Assembly (NCBI RefSeq): GCF_000517065.1
Contig: NZ_KI912105.1
Location: 2,180,820 to 2,244,819, forward strand
DNA length: 64,000 nt
Origin: Alkaliflexus imshenetskii DSM 15055
GTDB lineage: Bacteria; Bacteroidota; Bacteroidia; Bacteroidales; Marinilabiliaceae
Direction of reading: 5' to 3'
The notes under the pieces are model-generated. The model saw only the letters and a list, made by a program, of their open reading frames with translations. It made no database searches and had not been told where the DNA came from. A program made the position numbers and the translations under genes. Of this stretch, positions 8,657 to 16,726 are shown one piece after another; the stretch's first letter is position 1, and the number at the start of each line of letters is the position of its first letter.

Positions 8657-10312
8657 ATGGAACACCTGTTTCTTCCAAAATTCATTACGACTTTAAAAGA
8701 GGGGTACACGCGGCATCAATTTACTAAAGATATTATGGCCGGTACCATTGTGGGCATCGTGGCACTTCCTTTGGCCATTGCTTTCGCCATCGCATCAGGT
8801 GTTGGTCCCGAGAAGGGTTTGGTTACTGCCATCGTAGCAGGGATATTGATTTCCCTATTGGGTGGCAGCCGCGTGCAAATTGGAGGTCCTACTGGTGCAT
8901 TTGTTGTAATTGTTGCCGGTATTATTGCCAACTATGGAATTGATGGTCTAATCATTTCCACCATAATGGCAGGTCTCATTATGATTGTTTTTGGATTGTT
9001 GCGTTTAGGCGTCATTATCCGCTTTATTCCCTATCCGCTCACTGTTGGATTTACTAGTGGTATCGCAGTTCTAATTTTTGTATCTCAGATAAAGGATTTT
9101 TTTGGACTACAAACCGGCCCAATGCCAGCAGATTTTGCCGGAAAAATAAACATGTTGATAGTATCATTTGATACCATCAATCCTGTGGCGCTTGGTATTG
9201 GCGTAATGAGCGTTTTGGTTACGCTGTTTTGGAGCAGGATAACTGCACGTGTGCCGGGGTCGCTTATCGCTTTGCTCATAGGTGTGGTGCTTGTTATAGT
9301 TTTTGGCGTGAATGCTGAAACCATTGGCAGTAGATTTGGTGAGATACCCTCTAGACTTCCTTTGCCGTCCTTTCCCGATGTGAGTATGGATTTAATTATA
9401 AAGCATATTGGTCCGGCCTTCACAATCGCGATGCTTGGTTCCATTGAATCGTTGCTTTCGGCTGTGGTATCGGATAGTATGATTGGAGGACGCCATAGAA
9501 GCAATACTGAATTGATAGCGCAGGGAATAGCCAACGTGGGCAGCGGATTGTTTGGTGGCATTCCTGCCACAGGCGCCATTGCACGCACGGCAACCAATGT
9601 GAAAAACGGAGGTAGAACGCCTGTTGCAGGAATTGTACACGCTTTGGTATTGCTTATAATTATGCTTTTTGCCGGAAAATGGGCAGCCCTCATACCTCTT
9701 TCCGTACTAGCCGGAATACTTATGGTGGTAGCATACAATATGAGTGAATGGCGCTCGTTTGTTACCATTCTGCGTGGGTCGCGTTACGATGTACTTGTGT
9801 TACTCACCTCGTTTATTCTAACGGTGGTGGTGGATTTAACCATCGCCATTCAGGTAGGTATGGTACTTGCGGCGTTACTGTTTATGAAACGTATGGCCGA
9901 TGTGGCAGAGGTAAAGCCGCTTGTTTCGTATGCATCAGGCGACAAGGATGATACAGGTATGGTGGGTTTGGAGCTTCCGAGAAATACCGACGTATTCGAG
10001 ATTTCGGGACCTATGTTTTTTGGTGTTGCCAATAAGTTTAAAGAGCTGATGCATGAAATTGCGGATGATTCAGACATCATAATCATCCGGATGCGAAATG
10101 TACCAATGATTGATGCAACAGGTATTCATAATTTCAATGCCATGCTCGGACACTTTATTCATAAACGAAAACGCGTTTTACTCTCAGGCGTTAATGAAAC
10201 CGTATTGTCGGAGTTGCGTCGTCACGGCATTGTGGCATTGGTAGGAAAGGAGAATATCTTTTCCCACTTTGAGGAGGCGCTGGCCAAGGCACAACGTGTA
10301 AGTAAGCGATAG
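8657..10312 (+). CDS. SulP family inorganic anion transporter with STAS domain
   Basis: Inner-membrane anion transporter; bacterial SulP proteins carry sulfate, bicarbonate or dicarboxylates, and the substrate cannot be told here. The 551-residue product has the SulP signature near the N-terminus (AGTIVGIVALPLAIAFAIASG), about twelve membrane segments to residue 415, and a C-terminal STAS domain (about 440-545) with the conserved loop MIDATGIHN. The length is normal for the family. The gene stands alone on the + strand and converges with the exonuclease gene, whose stop lies 13 bases away. Confidence 0.9.
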   Translation: MEHLFLPKFITTLKEGYTRHQFTKDIMAGTIVGIVALPLAIAFAIASGVGPEKGLVTAIVAGILISLLGGSRVQIGGPTGAFVVIVAGIIANYGIDGLIISTIMAGLIMIVFGLLRLGVIIRFIPYPLTVGFTSGIAVLIFVSQIKDFFGLQTGPMPADFAGKINMLIVSFDTINPVALGIGVMSVLVTLFWSRITARVPGSLIALLIGVVLVIVFGVNAETIGSRFGEIPSRLPLPSFPDVSMDLIIKHIGPAFTIAMLGSIESLLSAVVSDSMIGGRHRSNTELIAQGIANVGSGLFGGIPATGAIARTATNVKNGGRTPVAGIVHALVLLIIMLFAGKWAALIPLSVLAGILMVVAYNMSEWRSFVTILRGSRYDVLVLLTSFILTVVVDLTIAIQVGMVLAALLFMKRMADVAEVKPLVSYASGDKDDTGMVGLELPRNTDVFEISGPMFFGVANKFKELMHEIADDSDIIIIRMRNVPMIDATGIHNFNAMLGHFIHKRKRVLLSGVNETVLSELRRHGIVALVGKENIFSHFEEALAKAQRVSKR

Positions 10313-10325
10313 ATTGGTGGCTGTT

Positions 10326-10802
10326 CTAAAGTCCCAGATGCATGAGGTAGAGTTTGGCGCATGCACGTGCATCGCTTAGCGCATCATGGTGATTTAGGTC
10401 AATGTTGAATCTGTGGCACAACGCGGCAAGGTTGGAGCGGTATATGCGATAGGTACACTTTTTCTCATATTCAGGCTCCTGAAGTTCATAATATTGCAAA
10501 GTGCTCTTTAGAACCGGAAAATCGAACGATAGTCCATTATGGGCAACCACCGTCTGATATTTAATGTAGGGTTCAATCAAGTGCCAGACATCTTCAAAAA
10601 TGGGAGCTTCGGCAGTTTTGTCAGGTGTAATGCCGTGCACCTGAACCATTTTTCCCCAATAGTAGTTTCCCGGAGGCTGCACCAGCATATCAATTTCCTT
10701 TACTATTATACCATTCTCAACACGCACAAGACCAACCTGGCAAATGCTCCAGCGGTGTCCCTGTGCTGTTTCAAAATCGATGGCTGTGAATGTGTTGTCC
10801 AT
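10326..10802 (-). CDS. DEDDh 3'-5' exonuclease (DnaQ-like)
   Basis: Small single-domain exonuclease of the DnaQ/RNase T superfamily, 158 residues. All four metal-binding acids and the catalytic His are visible: D9 and E11 in AIDFET, D94 in HNGLSFD, and H139 and D144 in HHDALSDA. Such stand-alone proteins resemble the proofreading subunit of DNA polymerase III without other domains; the role may be DNA repair or nucleic-acid trimming. It is convergent with the SulP gene. The tRNA and its terminator lie just upstream on the same strand, so it starts as a separate unit. Confidence 0.85.
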   Translation of the reverse strand: MDNTFTAIDFETAQGHRWSICQVGLVRVENGIIVKEIDMLVQPPGNYYWGKMVQVHGITPDKTAEAPIFEDVWHLIEPYIKYQTVVAHNGLSFDFPVLKSTLQYYELQEPEYEKKCTYRIYRSNLAALCHRFNIDLNHHDALSDARACAKLYLMHLGL

Positions 10803-10828
10803 CTGGGTTTAATTAGAGGTTTGGAAAA

Positions 10829-10868
10829 TAAAAAAGGATTTCATCCGGCAGGGACGAAATCCTTTTTT
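10829..10868 (-). terminator. Rho-independent terminator after tRNA-CAU
   Basis: A 12-bp stem (10831-10842 with 10855-10866) with a 12-base loop lies just past the 3' end of the tRNA on the minus strand and ends in a U-tract. The A/T-rich outer stem would also allow function on the other strand. Confidence 0.75.
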
Positions 10869-10871
10869 TTG

Positions 10872-10946
10872 TGGGCCCAGCTGGGCTTGAACCAGCGACC
10901 CCCTGATTATGAGTCAGGTGCTACTAACCAACTGAGCTATGGGCCC
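10872..10946 (-). tRNA. tRNA with anticodon CAU (Ile2 or elongator Met)
   Basis: The minus strand folds into a full cloverleaf of 75 bases: 7-bp acceptor stem GGGCCCA/TGGGCCC with discriminator A, D arm, 5-bp anticodon stem CCTGA/TCAGG around loop CTCATAA (anticodon CAT), variable loop of 5, and 5-bp T stem GCTGG/CCAGC with TTCAAGC. CCA is not encoded. The D arm is unusual: TAGTAGC instead of the usual TAGAGC, one base extra, leaving a C-U mismatch in the D stem. The T arm resembles that of tRNA-Ile2, whose CAU is modified to lysidine, but elongator Met cannot be excluded from sequence alone. Confidence 0.92.
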
Positions 10947-11039
10947 TGCTAACAAATTTGTATCTTTGTTTTTTAGCGAATGCAAAAATACAAAGAAAAT
11001 AGAATAATCAAATATTCTGAGACGAGATTGTTGGTGGTA

Positions 11040-11071
11040 TTGAAAAATTTAATCGCAATTTTTTAGCTTTG
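11040..11071 (+). promoter_or_regulatory. Promoter of the HAD hydrolase gene
   Basis: TTG at 11040-11042 (in the context ATTG), a 21-base spacer and TAGCTTTG at 11064-11071 resemble the Bacteroidota promoter consensus. This predicts a leader of about 125 nt before the ATG at 11202. Confidence 0.45.
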
Positions 11072-11201
11072 TGCCTGCTAATTCTAAGATAGAAAGCTTT
11101 TTAAATGATGGATTGGTTTGTGCATAATGGAACTGAAAAAGTTTAATTCTATGTAGCATCAGTGAGTTGTTTTGGTATTGAATCGAAAAAATGGAGATGA
11201 A

Positions 11202-11819
11202 ATGGATAATGTGAAGAATATTTTGTTTGATTTGGGCGGTGTTGTAATCGACATTGATGTGCAACGTACGGTAGATGCACTGGCAAAACTTTTTGGAATG
11301 GAGGGCAACGTAACGCCGCGTGATGTGCTTGGGCAGGAGGTTTTTCTTCGATATGAAACCGGACTGATTAGTTCTTCGCAGTTTGTTGCTTCCATCAGAC
11401 GATTGTCGGGTAATGGTGTGAACGAAAGCGATGTGATTGATGCGTGGAATTCGATGCTTGTGGAAATACCTGAAAGACGTGTAAAGACCATTGAGCGATT
11501 AAAGTTGCAACACAAACTGTATGTGTTGAGCAACACCAATTCGTTGCACGTGGAACGCTTTGAACGGATGGCTCCCGGTTACGACCACCTGTCACAGTTG
11601 TTTGACAGGATGTATTTCTCGCATCTGATAGGTAGCCGTAAGCCTGATACAACGGCATTTCTATCCGTTGTGGTGCATAGTGGTATTGTTGCAGAAGAGA
11701 CGCTCTTTGTAGATGACCTTGCCGATAACATAGAAACAGCCCGTCGGTTAGGATTTCAAACGCTCCATGTTTCCAACGGGCTTGATATTTCTGATTGGTT
11801 TGAACAGAACTGGTTTTAG
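11202..11819 (+). CDS. HAD family hydrolase (subfamily IA, YihX-like)
   Basis: Haloacid-dehalogenase-like phosphatase of 205 residues, probably acting on a small sugar or nucleotide phosphate in the cytoplasm. The start at 11202 is chosen because GGAGATGA lies just before it and because the in-frame TTG at 11172 adds a non-conserved stretch. Motif I is FDLGG with nucleophile D10; the second acid of the usual DxD is replaced by Gly, as is common in the YihX group. Motif II is VLSNT, motif III is the Lys in SRKPD, and motif IV is FVDD. The gene converges with the SPOR protein gene 21 bases away. Confidence 0.82.
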   Translation: MDNVKNILFDLGGVVIDIDVQRTVDALAKLFGMEGNVTPRDVLGQEVFLRYETGLISSSQFVASIRRLSGNGVNESDVIDAWNSMLVEIPERRVKTIERLKLQHKLYVLSNTNSLHVERFERMAPGYDHLSQLFDRMYFSHLIGSRKPDTTAFLSVVVHSGIVAEETLFVDDLADNIETARRLGFQTLHVSNGLDISDWFEQNWF

Positions 11820-11840
11820 GTTTTGGTAGGGTTCTTTTTC

Positions 11841-12269
11841 TTACCGTTTCACCAATAGCCAAACGCTTTCTTTGCCTGGCGTATTTCGTTCCGATTCGAG
11901 TGCGCTCACCGCTTGTTCCCAATTGTTAAATGACATGTACGATACTTTGTAAAAATCTGGATTGGGACCATGTTCTCTTTGAATTATTTCTGAACGCATG
12001 CCTTTTTGAGCCAAATCTTGTTGAAGTTTTTCAGCATTAGAATATTCCATAAAACTGGCTGAAATAAGGAAGTACTTATCATTGCCGGAGGGTGTTTTAA
12101 AAACGGGCTCTTCAAATACCTCTTCGGCATATACTTCCGGTTCTTCATCCACCTCCTGAATGGTTTCTTCAACCACAGGTTGTGGCTGGGGTGTGGGTTT
12201 TTTGGCGGTTTTGTTACAGGCAGCTATGGAAAATGCCAAGATGATTGTCAGCAGATAAATACTTTTCAT
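11841..12269 (-). CDS. SPOR domain lipoprotein
   Basis: Envelope protein that probably binds denuded septal peptidoglycan. The start at 12269 gives a lipoprotein signal MKSIYLLTIILAFSIAACNK with Cys18; an in-frame ATG further upstream would spoil this signal. A Pro/Glu-rich linker (about 22-62) leads to a SPOR-type domain at about 70-140 (YFLISASFMEYSNAEKLQ, then Arg/Lys-rich strand endings). The 142-residue size and layout (lipobox, linker, SPOR) are common in Bacteroidota. It appears to be monocistronic. Confidence 0.8.
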   Translation of the reverse strand: MKSIYLLTIILAFSIAACNKTAKKPTPQPQPVVEETIQEVDEEPEVYAEEVFEEPVFKTPSGNDKYFLISASFMEYSNAEKLQQDLAQKGMRSEIIQREHGPNPDFYKVSYMSFNNWEQAVSALESERNTPGKESVWLLVKR

Positions 12270-12674
12270 AAGATTAGATTTTATAGGGTGTTGTTGCATT
12301 AGAAACCGGGTTTTCTCTTTGTTTGTTATCAATAAAAAAGTATTGTTTTTTATCGGGAAAAATACTTTGTAAAGCAATGATGTGTGAATTTACACTCTAT
12401 AATCAAAAACATCAAATCAAAATCCCCAAAAAACAATCATCTTATATTGTTTTTATCTTTTAGCGCAATGCATAAAATTCAGTTCTATTTTACAGATTTC
12501 ATTTTAATAGGCGAAAGTTAAAGTATTTTTCCCGGCCTTGTCAAATTATTTTTTAGTTAAAAAGCCCCGTTGTGATTGTTTTTGCAATCTCAACGGGGCT
12601 TTAAACTAAGTATTTTGTCTGTTGATTATGTTTGTTTATCCATATCTTGGTACCAATAGTAGTGCACTTTTGTT
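12270..12674. other. Intergenic region with a terminator near its right side
   Basis: AT-rich stretch of 405 bases between two minus-strand genes. It contains the leader of the SPOR lipoprotein gene and the terminator at 12561-12602. No RNA gene or open frame with coding character was seen. Confidence 0.5.
12561..12602 (-). terminator. Rho-independent terminator after the lipoprotein pair
   Basis: A 12-bp stem (12561-12572 with 12591-12602, GC-rich AGCCCCGTTG core) is extended inward by a 5-bp stem (12574-12578 with 12585-12589). On the minus strand it is followed by a U-rich stretch. It lies downstream of the tandem lipoprotein genes. Confidence 0.8.
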
Positions 12675-13619
12675 TTATGGATTTGTTTCGGTTACTTTTA
12701 GTGTGAAGGATGTTTCACCGGATTTGTAACGGAACATGTTGATATACAAATATCCGGTGTTGGTTGTGAAGGTCATAGCGCCTTGCTGGTCTTCCTCTTT
12801 ATTATAGTCGATACGGAATTGATGCTTGTTGCTCTGTTTTTGAAAGAAGAAAGGCACATCAGAAACCCAAATTTGCAAGTATTGCATTAAAGTAGCAAGG
12901 TTGGAAAAGTCAGATGATTTGTTCAGAGTGACTTCCACGTTGTAGGTTTTTCCTTTCTCCAGCTTCAGATAGTAATGATATTCAGTGGTGATGGCATCTT
13001 TATCCTCGTCAGGCACATTGCCAACAACCACATTGCCTGTTTGGATAGAGGTTGGATTTTTCATGCTTCCTGCCTCCGCCGCTTTGTCATGGAGTTCTTC
13101 AAAGTTTTCAATTTTGTCCGGATCAGGCTCGTCATCACCGGGCTCTTCATCGTCATCGGGCTCTGTGATAGGGTTTTCACTTCTGACAGCTTCAAATTTG
13201 GTGATGCCATCAGATTCTTCAACCAGAATTTCCAGATTGTCGCCAGACAGTTGCCAGGTAGCAACTACTGCCTCTGAATCTCCATCGATGGTAAAAGTTA
13301 TCTCATTGCCTTTGTAATCGAAGAATCCTTTTTCAATTACCTGCATACCCTCAAGACTTGTTCCTGTCAATGAAAAATATGTGAATTGGCCATTTTGAAA
13401 ATGGAAATACTGCGTTGGCTCTTGGGCAGAGGCTGATTTTTCTTCTACAATCTCTGCCTGTTCCTCTTCGGCCTCTATAAATTCCATGGAAGTAATTTGC
13501 CAATAACCTTCGAGGGCAAAAGGGGTATTTTTGTCATCCTTTGAACAGGCTGTGATGAACATCAGTAATACGACTGCAGCCCAAAGTTTTAACCACAAAC
13601 AATTTTTATATGTTGTCAT
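12675..13619 (-). CDS. Lipoprotein, paralogue of the upstream gene
   Basis: Function unknown. The 314-residue protein has a lipoprotein signal (VVLLMFITACSKDDK, Cys25), an N-terminal lipocalin-like domain starting ALEGYWQI and running to about 150, an acidic linker (EPDDDEEPGDDEPDPD), and a C-terminal beta-rich domain (about 195-312) with the phrase YYLKLEKGKTYNVEVTL, which recalls pre-peptidase C-terminal (PPC-like) domains. The same layout occurs in the gene 21 bases upstream, so the two arose by tandem duplication and are likely co-transcribed. An exposed or periplasmic binding role is inference. Confidence 0.7.
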   Translation of the reverse strand: MTTYKNCLWLKLWAAVVLLMFITACSKDDKNTPFALEGYWQITSMEFIEAEEEQAEIVEEKSASAQEPTQYFHFQNGQFTYFSLTGTSLEGMQVIEKGFFDYKGNEITFTIDGDSEAVVATWQLSGDNLEILVEESDGITKFEAVRSENPITEPDDDEEPGDDEPDPDKIENFEELHDKAAEAGSMKNPTSIQTGNVVVGNVPDEDKDAITTEYHYYLKLEKGKTYNVEVTLNKSSDFSNLATLMQYLQIWVSDVPFFFQKQSNKHQFRIDYNKEEDQQGAMTFTTNTGYLYINMFRYKSGETSFTLKVTETNP

Positions 13620-13640
13620 ATCTGTTTATTTATCTTTGTT

Positions 13641-14552
13641 TTACAATTGGTCAACAGTAATGGTAACTTCCACATCTTTCAGGTAGCTGTGAACCTGAAT
13701 GTAAAGACATTCGGAATCGGGCACTACCATGTAGGTTAACGGATTGTTGGGTGTAGGAAAGTTCTTTTCACTCACATCCACACCGCCTTCGGCAATGAAG
13801 TTTTCTGAAATGGTAATGGTTGCGTATTTATTGAACACGTTCTTGTTCACATCTGCAGGAGCCACAATTTCATTTATGCGGATGCGGTAGGTTTTGTTTT
13901 TCTCAACATGCAGATAGAATCGGAACATGTTACCGGTGGTTGTTTGAATGAGTTTTTCCTTTACGGTAACACCTGTTTCAATCAACATTGGGTTTATATC
14001 GAGACCTAGCTGTTGATTGATTTTATGGCGGGCTGCACAACCTGTGGCTGTATTGTCATCATCACCATCACTATCACCATCGTCGTCGTCATTGTTTCCG
14101 GGTTCTTCGGCAGGAGCTTCTTTGGTTGCAACAATTTGCTTAAAAGGGCCAGATTCAAAATCAATGGTTATTTTGTTTCCGGCGATGGTGTATGTAGCCG
14201 GGTAAGTTTCGGTTTGGTAAGTCAGGTCAATGTTTCTGCCATTGGAAGTAGCGTATAAACCGGAGTGTTCATCTACTATGCCAGTATAGTTTTTGACAGC
14301 GTATTTCCATACGTTGCCATTAAACTCAATGTAGGCATTGTTCTCGCCATTTGGATACTTGATTTCTTCTTCTGCCTGCTCCTGCTCGGGGTCCTCGCTG
14401 GCAACGAGGCGTATTTCCTTTTCAATTTTCCATAATCCTTCCAGGGTAGCAGGCTCCTGAGTATCTTTATCTTTGCTGCAGCTTGTGGCCACTGTGATCA
14501 TCATTCCCAATAAAAGTGCGGGAAGAATTTTGTAGGTGTTTATGTATGTCAT
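13641..14552 (-). CDS. Lipoprotein, paralogue of the downstream gene
   Basis: Function unknown. The start at 14552 gives a short leader ending MMITVATSCSKDKD; the longer frame from 14636 would bury the lipobox. The 303-residue product has an N-terminal lipocalin-like part beginning TLEGLWKIEKEI, an acidic Asp/Gly linker (about 160-178), and a C-terminal beta-rich domain with the phrase FRFYLHVEKNKTYRIRI. Order and motifs match the downstream gene although overall identity looks low, pointing to an old duplication. It follows the PhoB-like regulator gene on the same strand with a 147-base gap. Confidence 0.7.
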   Translation of the reverse strand: MTYINTYKILPALLLGMMITVATSCSKDKDTQEPATLEGLWKIEKEIRLVASEDPEQEQAEEEIKYPNGENNAYIEFNGNVWKYAVKNYTGIVDEHSGLYATSNGRNIDLTYQTETYPATYTIAGNKITIDFESGPFKQIVATKEAPAEEPGNNDDDDGDSDGDDDNTATGCAARHKINQQLGLDINPMLIETGVTVKEKLIQTTTGNMFRFYLHVEKNKTYRIRINEIVAPADVNKNVFNKYATITISENFIAEGGVDVSEKNFPTPNNPLTYMVVPDSECLYIQVHSYLKDVEVTITVDQL

Positions 14553-14699
14553 TTTGTTTTGGATTAGCATGATATTGCTCGAAAAACCATGCACGTATGT
14601 ACGCAGTTTTTCAATTAAGGTTCTAAAATTAGACAATATTGTTAAGTAAACAATTGGTTGTCCAATTCTCTATCATGCCAATCCTTGGTCGGCCAGGGT

Positions 14700-15401
14700 T
14701 TAATCTACATACTTGTAGCCAACCCCTTTGATGGTACGGATATGATCCTGCCCAATTTTTTCACGTAGTTTACGAATGTGTACATCAATGGTACGGTCGC
14801 CAACAATGATGCTGTCGCCCCAAATGGAGTTATAGATATCTTCGCGGGTGAAAACCTTATCGGGTTTGGATGCCAACAGAAGAAGCAGTTCAAACTCTTT
14901 TTTGGGCAGCATGAGTTCATTTCCGGCTACGGTCACCACGTATCGTTCCTTGTCGATAATTAATTCGCCGATTGATATCACGTCTGAGTCGCCCGTATCC
15001 TGTACGCCGGTTCCTGAGCGGTACCGCTTAAGCAGAGCTTTGGCACGTGATATCAACACTTTTGGTTTAATGGGTTTTGCGATGTAATCATCGGCGCCGG
15101 CTTCAAACCCTGCAATTTGCGAATAGTCTTCGCCACGTGCGGTGAGAAACGCCACGAGTGCGTCTTTCAGTGCTGGTTGGCGCTTAATCTCCTCACAGGT
15201 TTCGATGCCATCCATGCCTGGCATCATCACATCCAGAATTATGAGGTGCGGCACGGTTTCAAGTGCAATTTTTATGGCCTCTTTGCCGTTTTGTGCCGTG
15301 AATACCGTAAACCCTTCTTTCGTAAGGTTGTAGCTTAGGAACTCCAGAATGTCCGGCTCATCATCCACCAGAAGCAGTCTGTATTTTTCTGTTTCGCTCA
15401 T
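14700..15401 (-). CDS. OmpR/PhoB-type response regulator
   Basis: Transcription factor of a two-component pair, 233 residues. The receiver domain (1-125) has the acidic pocket DDEP at 13-16, phosphoacceptor D57 (LIILDVMMPG) and the switch Lys in IAKPIKP. The C-terminal winged helix (about 137-232) has the family pattern ending RTIKGVGYKYV. The start at 15401 (MSETEK) is chosen because it lies 16 bases after the kinase stop; the longer frame overlaps the kinase gene. The closeness to the PiT transporter and the PhoR-like kinase suggests that this is PhoB and binds the 11-bp ladders seen upstream of pstS and the porin. Confidence 0.85.
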   Translation of the reverse strand: MSETEKYRLLLVDDEPDILEFLSYNLTKEGFTVFTAQNGKEAIKIALETVPHLIILDVMMPGMDGIETCEEIKRQPALKDALVAFLTARGEDYSQIAGFEAGADDYIAKPIKPKVLISRAKALLKRYRSGTGVQDTGDSDVISIGELIIDKERYVVTVAGNELMLPKKEFELLLLLASKPDKVFTREDIYNSIWGDSIIVGDRTIDVHIRKLREKIGQDHIRTIKGVGYKYVD

Positions 15402-15417
15402 GTCTATTTGGGTTATT

Positions 15418-16449
15418 TTATTTAGCTTTTTTGAGTGTGAAGGTGAATGATGTGCCTTTGCCATACTCACTGTTCACGTTAATGGTTTGTTTGTGGGCTT
15501 CAATAATGTGTTTCACAATGGCCAGCCCAAGTCCGGTGCCGCCCTGGTCGCGTGAGCGGCTTTTGTCCACGCGGTAAAACCGCTCAAATATGCGAGGCAC
15601 CTCGTTTTGCGGAATCCCCACACCATTGTCGCGAACCTGCACCAATACCACCTTGTCCATATCGTAAAAACTTACGGTGGTATTTCCGCCTTCGCGTCCG
15701 TAATGAATGGCGTTGACTACCAGGTTGCTGATTACCTGAAAAATGCGTTTTTTGTCGGCATACACCATGGTGGCTTTATCGGTTGATTTGCCAAAGCGCA
15801 GATTTATGTGGCGGTCTTTGGCTCTAATCTCCTGCATTTCAAAAACATCCTCAACCAGATTGAAGAGGTTAAACTTTTCGTACTCCATCTCCAATTCGCC
15901 CGATTCGAGTTTGGCAATGGCCTCTAGGTCGTTGATGATGGATATCATCCGGTCGATGCTTTTCTCGGTGCGTTTCAGGTAGAGCATGTTTATATTTGGG
16001 TCATCAAGCCCACCATCCAAAAGGGTGAGAATGTAACCCTGTATGTTAAAAATCGGCGTTTTTAATTCGTGCGATACATTGCCAAGATACTCCTTTCGGT
16101 ACTGTTCCAACTGCTTGAGGGTTTGAATCTCTTGAATTTTTCCTTTCATCCATTCGGTTACTTCCTTGTTTATATCCACAAACAGATCGCTCTTGTTGTT
16201 GGTGATCTCTTTCAGGGATGGTTTGAAGTTATGAATGGTTTTATAGATTGGCTTTATCTTGGCGTAGATATATGAGTTGATGAAATATTTAACAAGATAG
16301 AATGTAGTAGCAGTGAATACCGGGATGGTTATGAGCAAGGAAACCAGTTTGTTCGAAAACCAATTGTTGAGGATGAGAAAAATCAATGCCAGTCCCAGGA
16401 AGGTTAGGGTTAGATAACCTGCAATTCTTTGTGGAGCAATCGGTTTCAT
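15418..16449 (-). CDS. PhoR-like sensor histidine kinase
   Basis: Membrane histidine kinase of 343 residues. Two close membrane segments (about 11-31 and 35-56) leave almost no periplasmic loop, as in PhoR kinases that sense through the Pst/PhoU complex and not through an outside ligand. A short linker leads to the HisKA domain with H127 in GNVSHELKTP and an HATPase domain with N box NLVVNAIHYG, G1 box RDNGVGIP and G2 box GGTGLGLAI. It precedes the response regulator in one operon and is divergent from the PiT phosphate transporter. The PhoR identity is inferred from layout and neighbours. Confidence 0.82.
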   Translation of the reverse strand: MKPIAPQRIAGYLTLTFLGLALIFLILNNWFSNKLVSLLITIPVFTATTFYLVKYFINSYIYAKIKPIYKTIHNFKPSLKEITNNKSDLFVDINKEVTEWMKGKIQEIQTLKQLEQYRKEYLGNVSHELKTPIFNIQGYILTLLDGGLDDPNINMLYLKRTEKSIDRMISIINDLEAIAKLESGELEMEYEKFNLFNLVEDVFEMQEIRAKDRHINLRFGKSTDKATMVYADKKRIFQVISNLVVNAIHYGREGGNTTVSFYDMDKVVLVQVRDNGVGIPQNEVPRIFERFYRVDKSRSRDQGGTGLGLAIVKHIIEAHKQTINVNSEYGKGTSFTFTLKKAK

Positions 16450-16516
16450 TTTGAATATGATGCTTTTTGTTTTCCTGTGTGATGTTGGTAGCAGTGAATA
16501 TTTTGCTGCTGTAATA

Positions 16517-16524
16517 CAAAATTA
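16517..16524 (-). promoter_or_regulatory. -7 element of the phoR/phoB-like operon
   Basis: The minus strand reads TAATTTTG, the same octamer as the proposed -7 of pstS, in the shared context ATACAAAATTA on the + strand. It lies 67 bases before the kinase start. A TGTTAAG at 16570-16576 upstream could be a lone Pho half-site. Confidence 0.45.
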
Positions 16525-16699
16525 ATTGAAATATAACATACTTTACCTTGACAAGTTGACGAAGGCGCATGTTAAGTTAATGTAAATCGTTGTTATGTTC
16601 TGAAATTGAGCCATAATAATTGTAAATTTGTACAATTTGCGCGCATATTCCTAACAAAAAATTAATATAGGTAAGTTTTTTTCGCTGTAGTTGATGCAC

Positions 16700-16707
16700 T
16701 ATTTTTG
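16700..16707 (+). promoter_or_regulatory. -7 element of the PiT phosphate transporter gene
   Basis: TATTTTTG matches TAnnTTTG and lies 19 bases before the ATG at 16727, which would leave only a very short leader. A second -7-like octamer TAAATTTG lies at 16623-16630. Confidence 0.35.
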
Positions 16708-16726
16708 ATTTATAAACGTCACTCAC

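Noticed and set aside
9085-9768. 227-codon open frame on the minus strand over the SulP gene
   Set aside because: Antisense to membrane segments of the SulP transporter, which gives long spurious frames; no start context and no domain.
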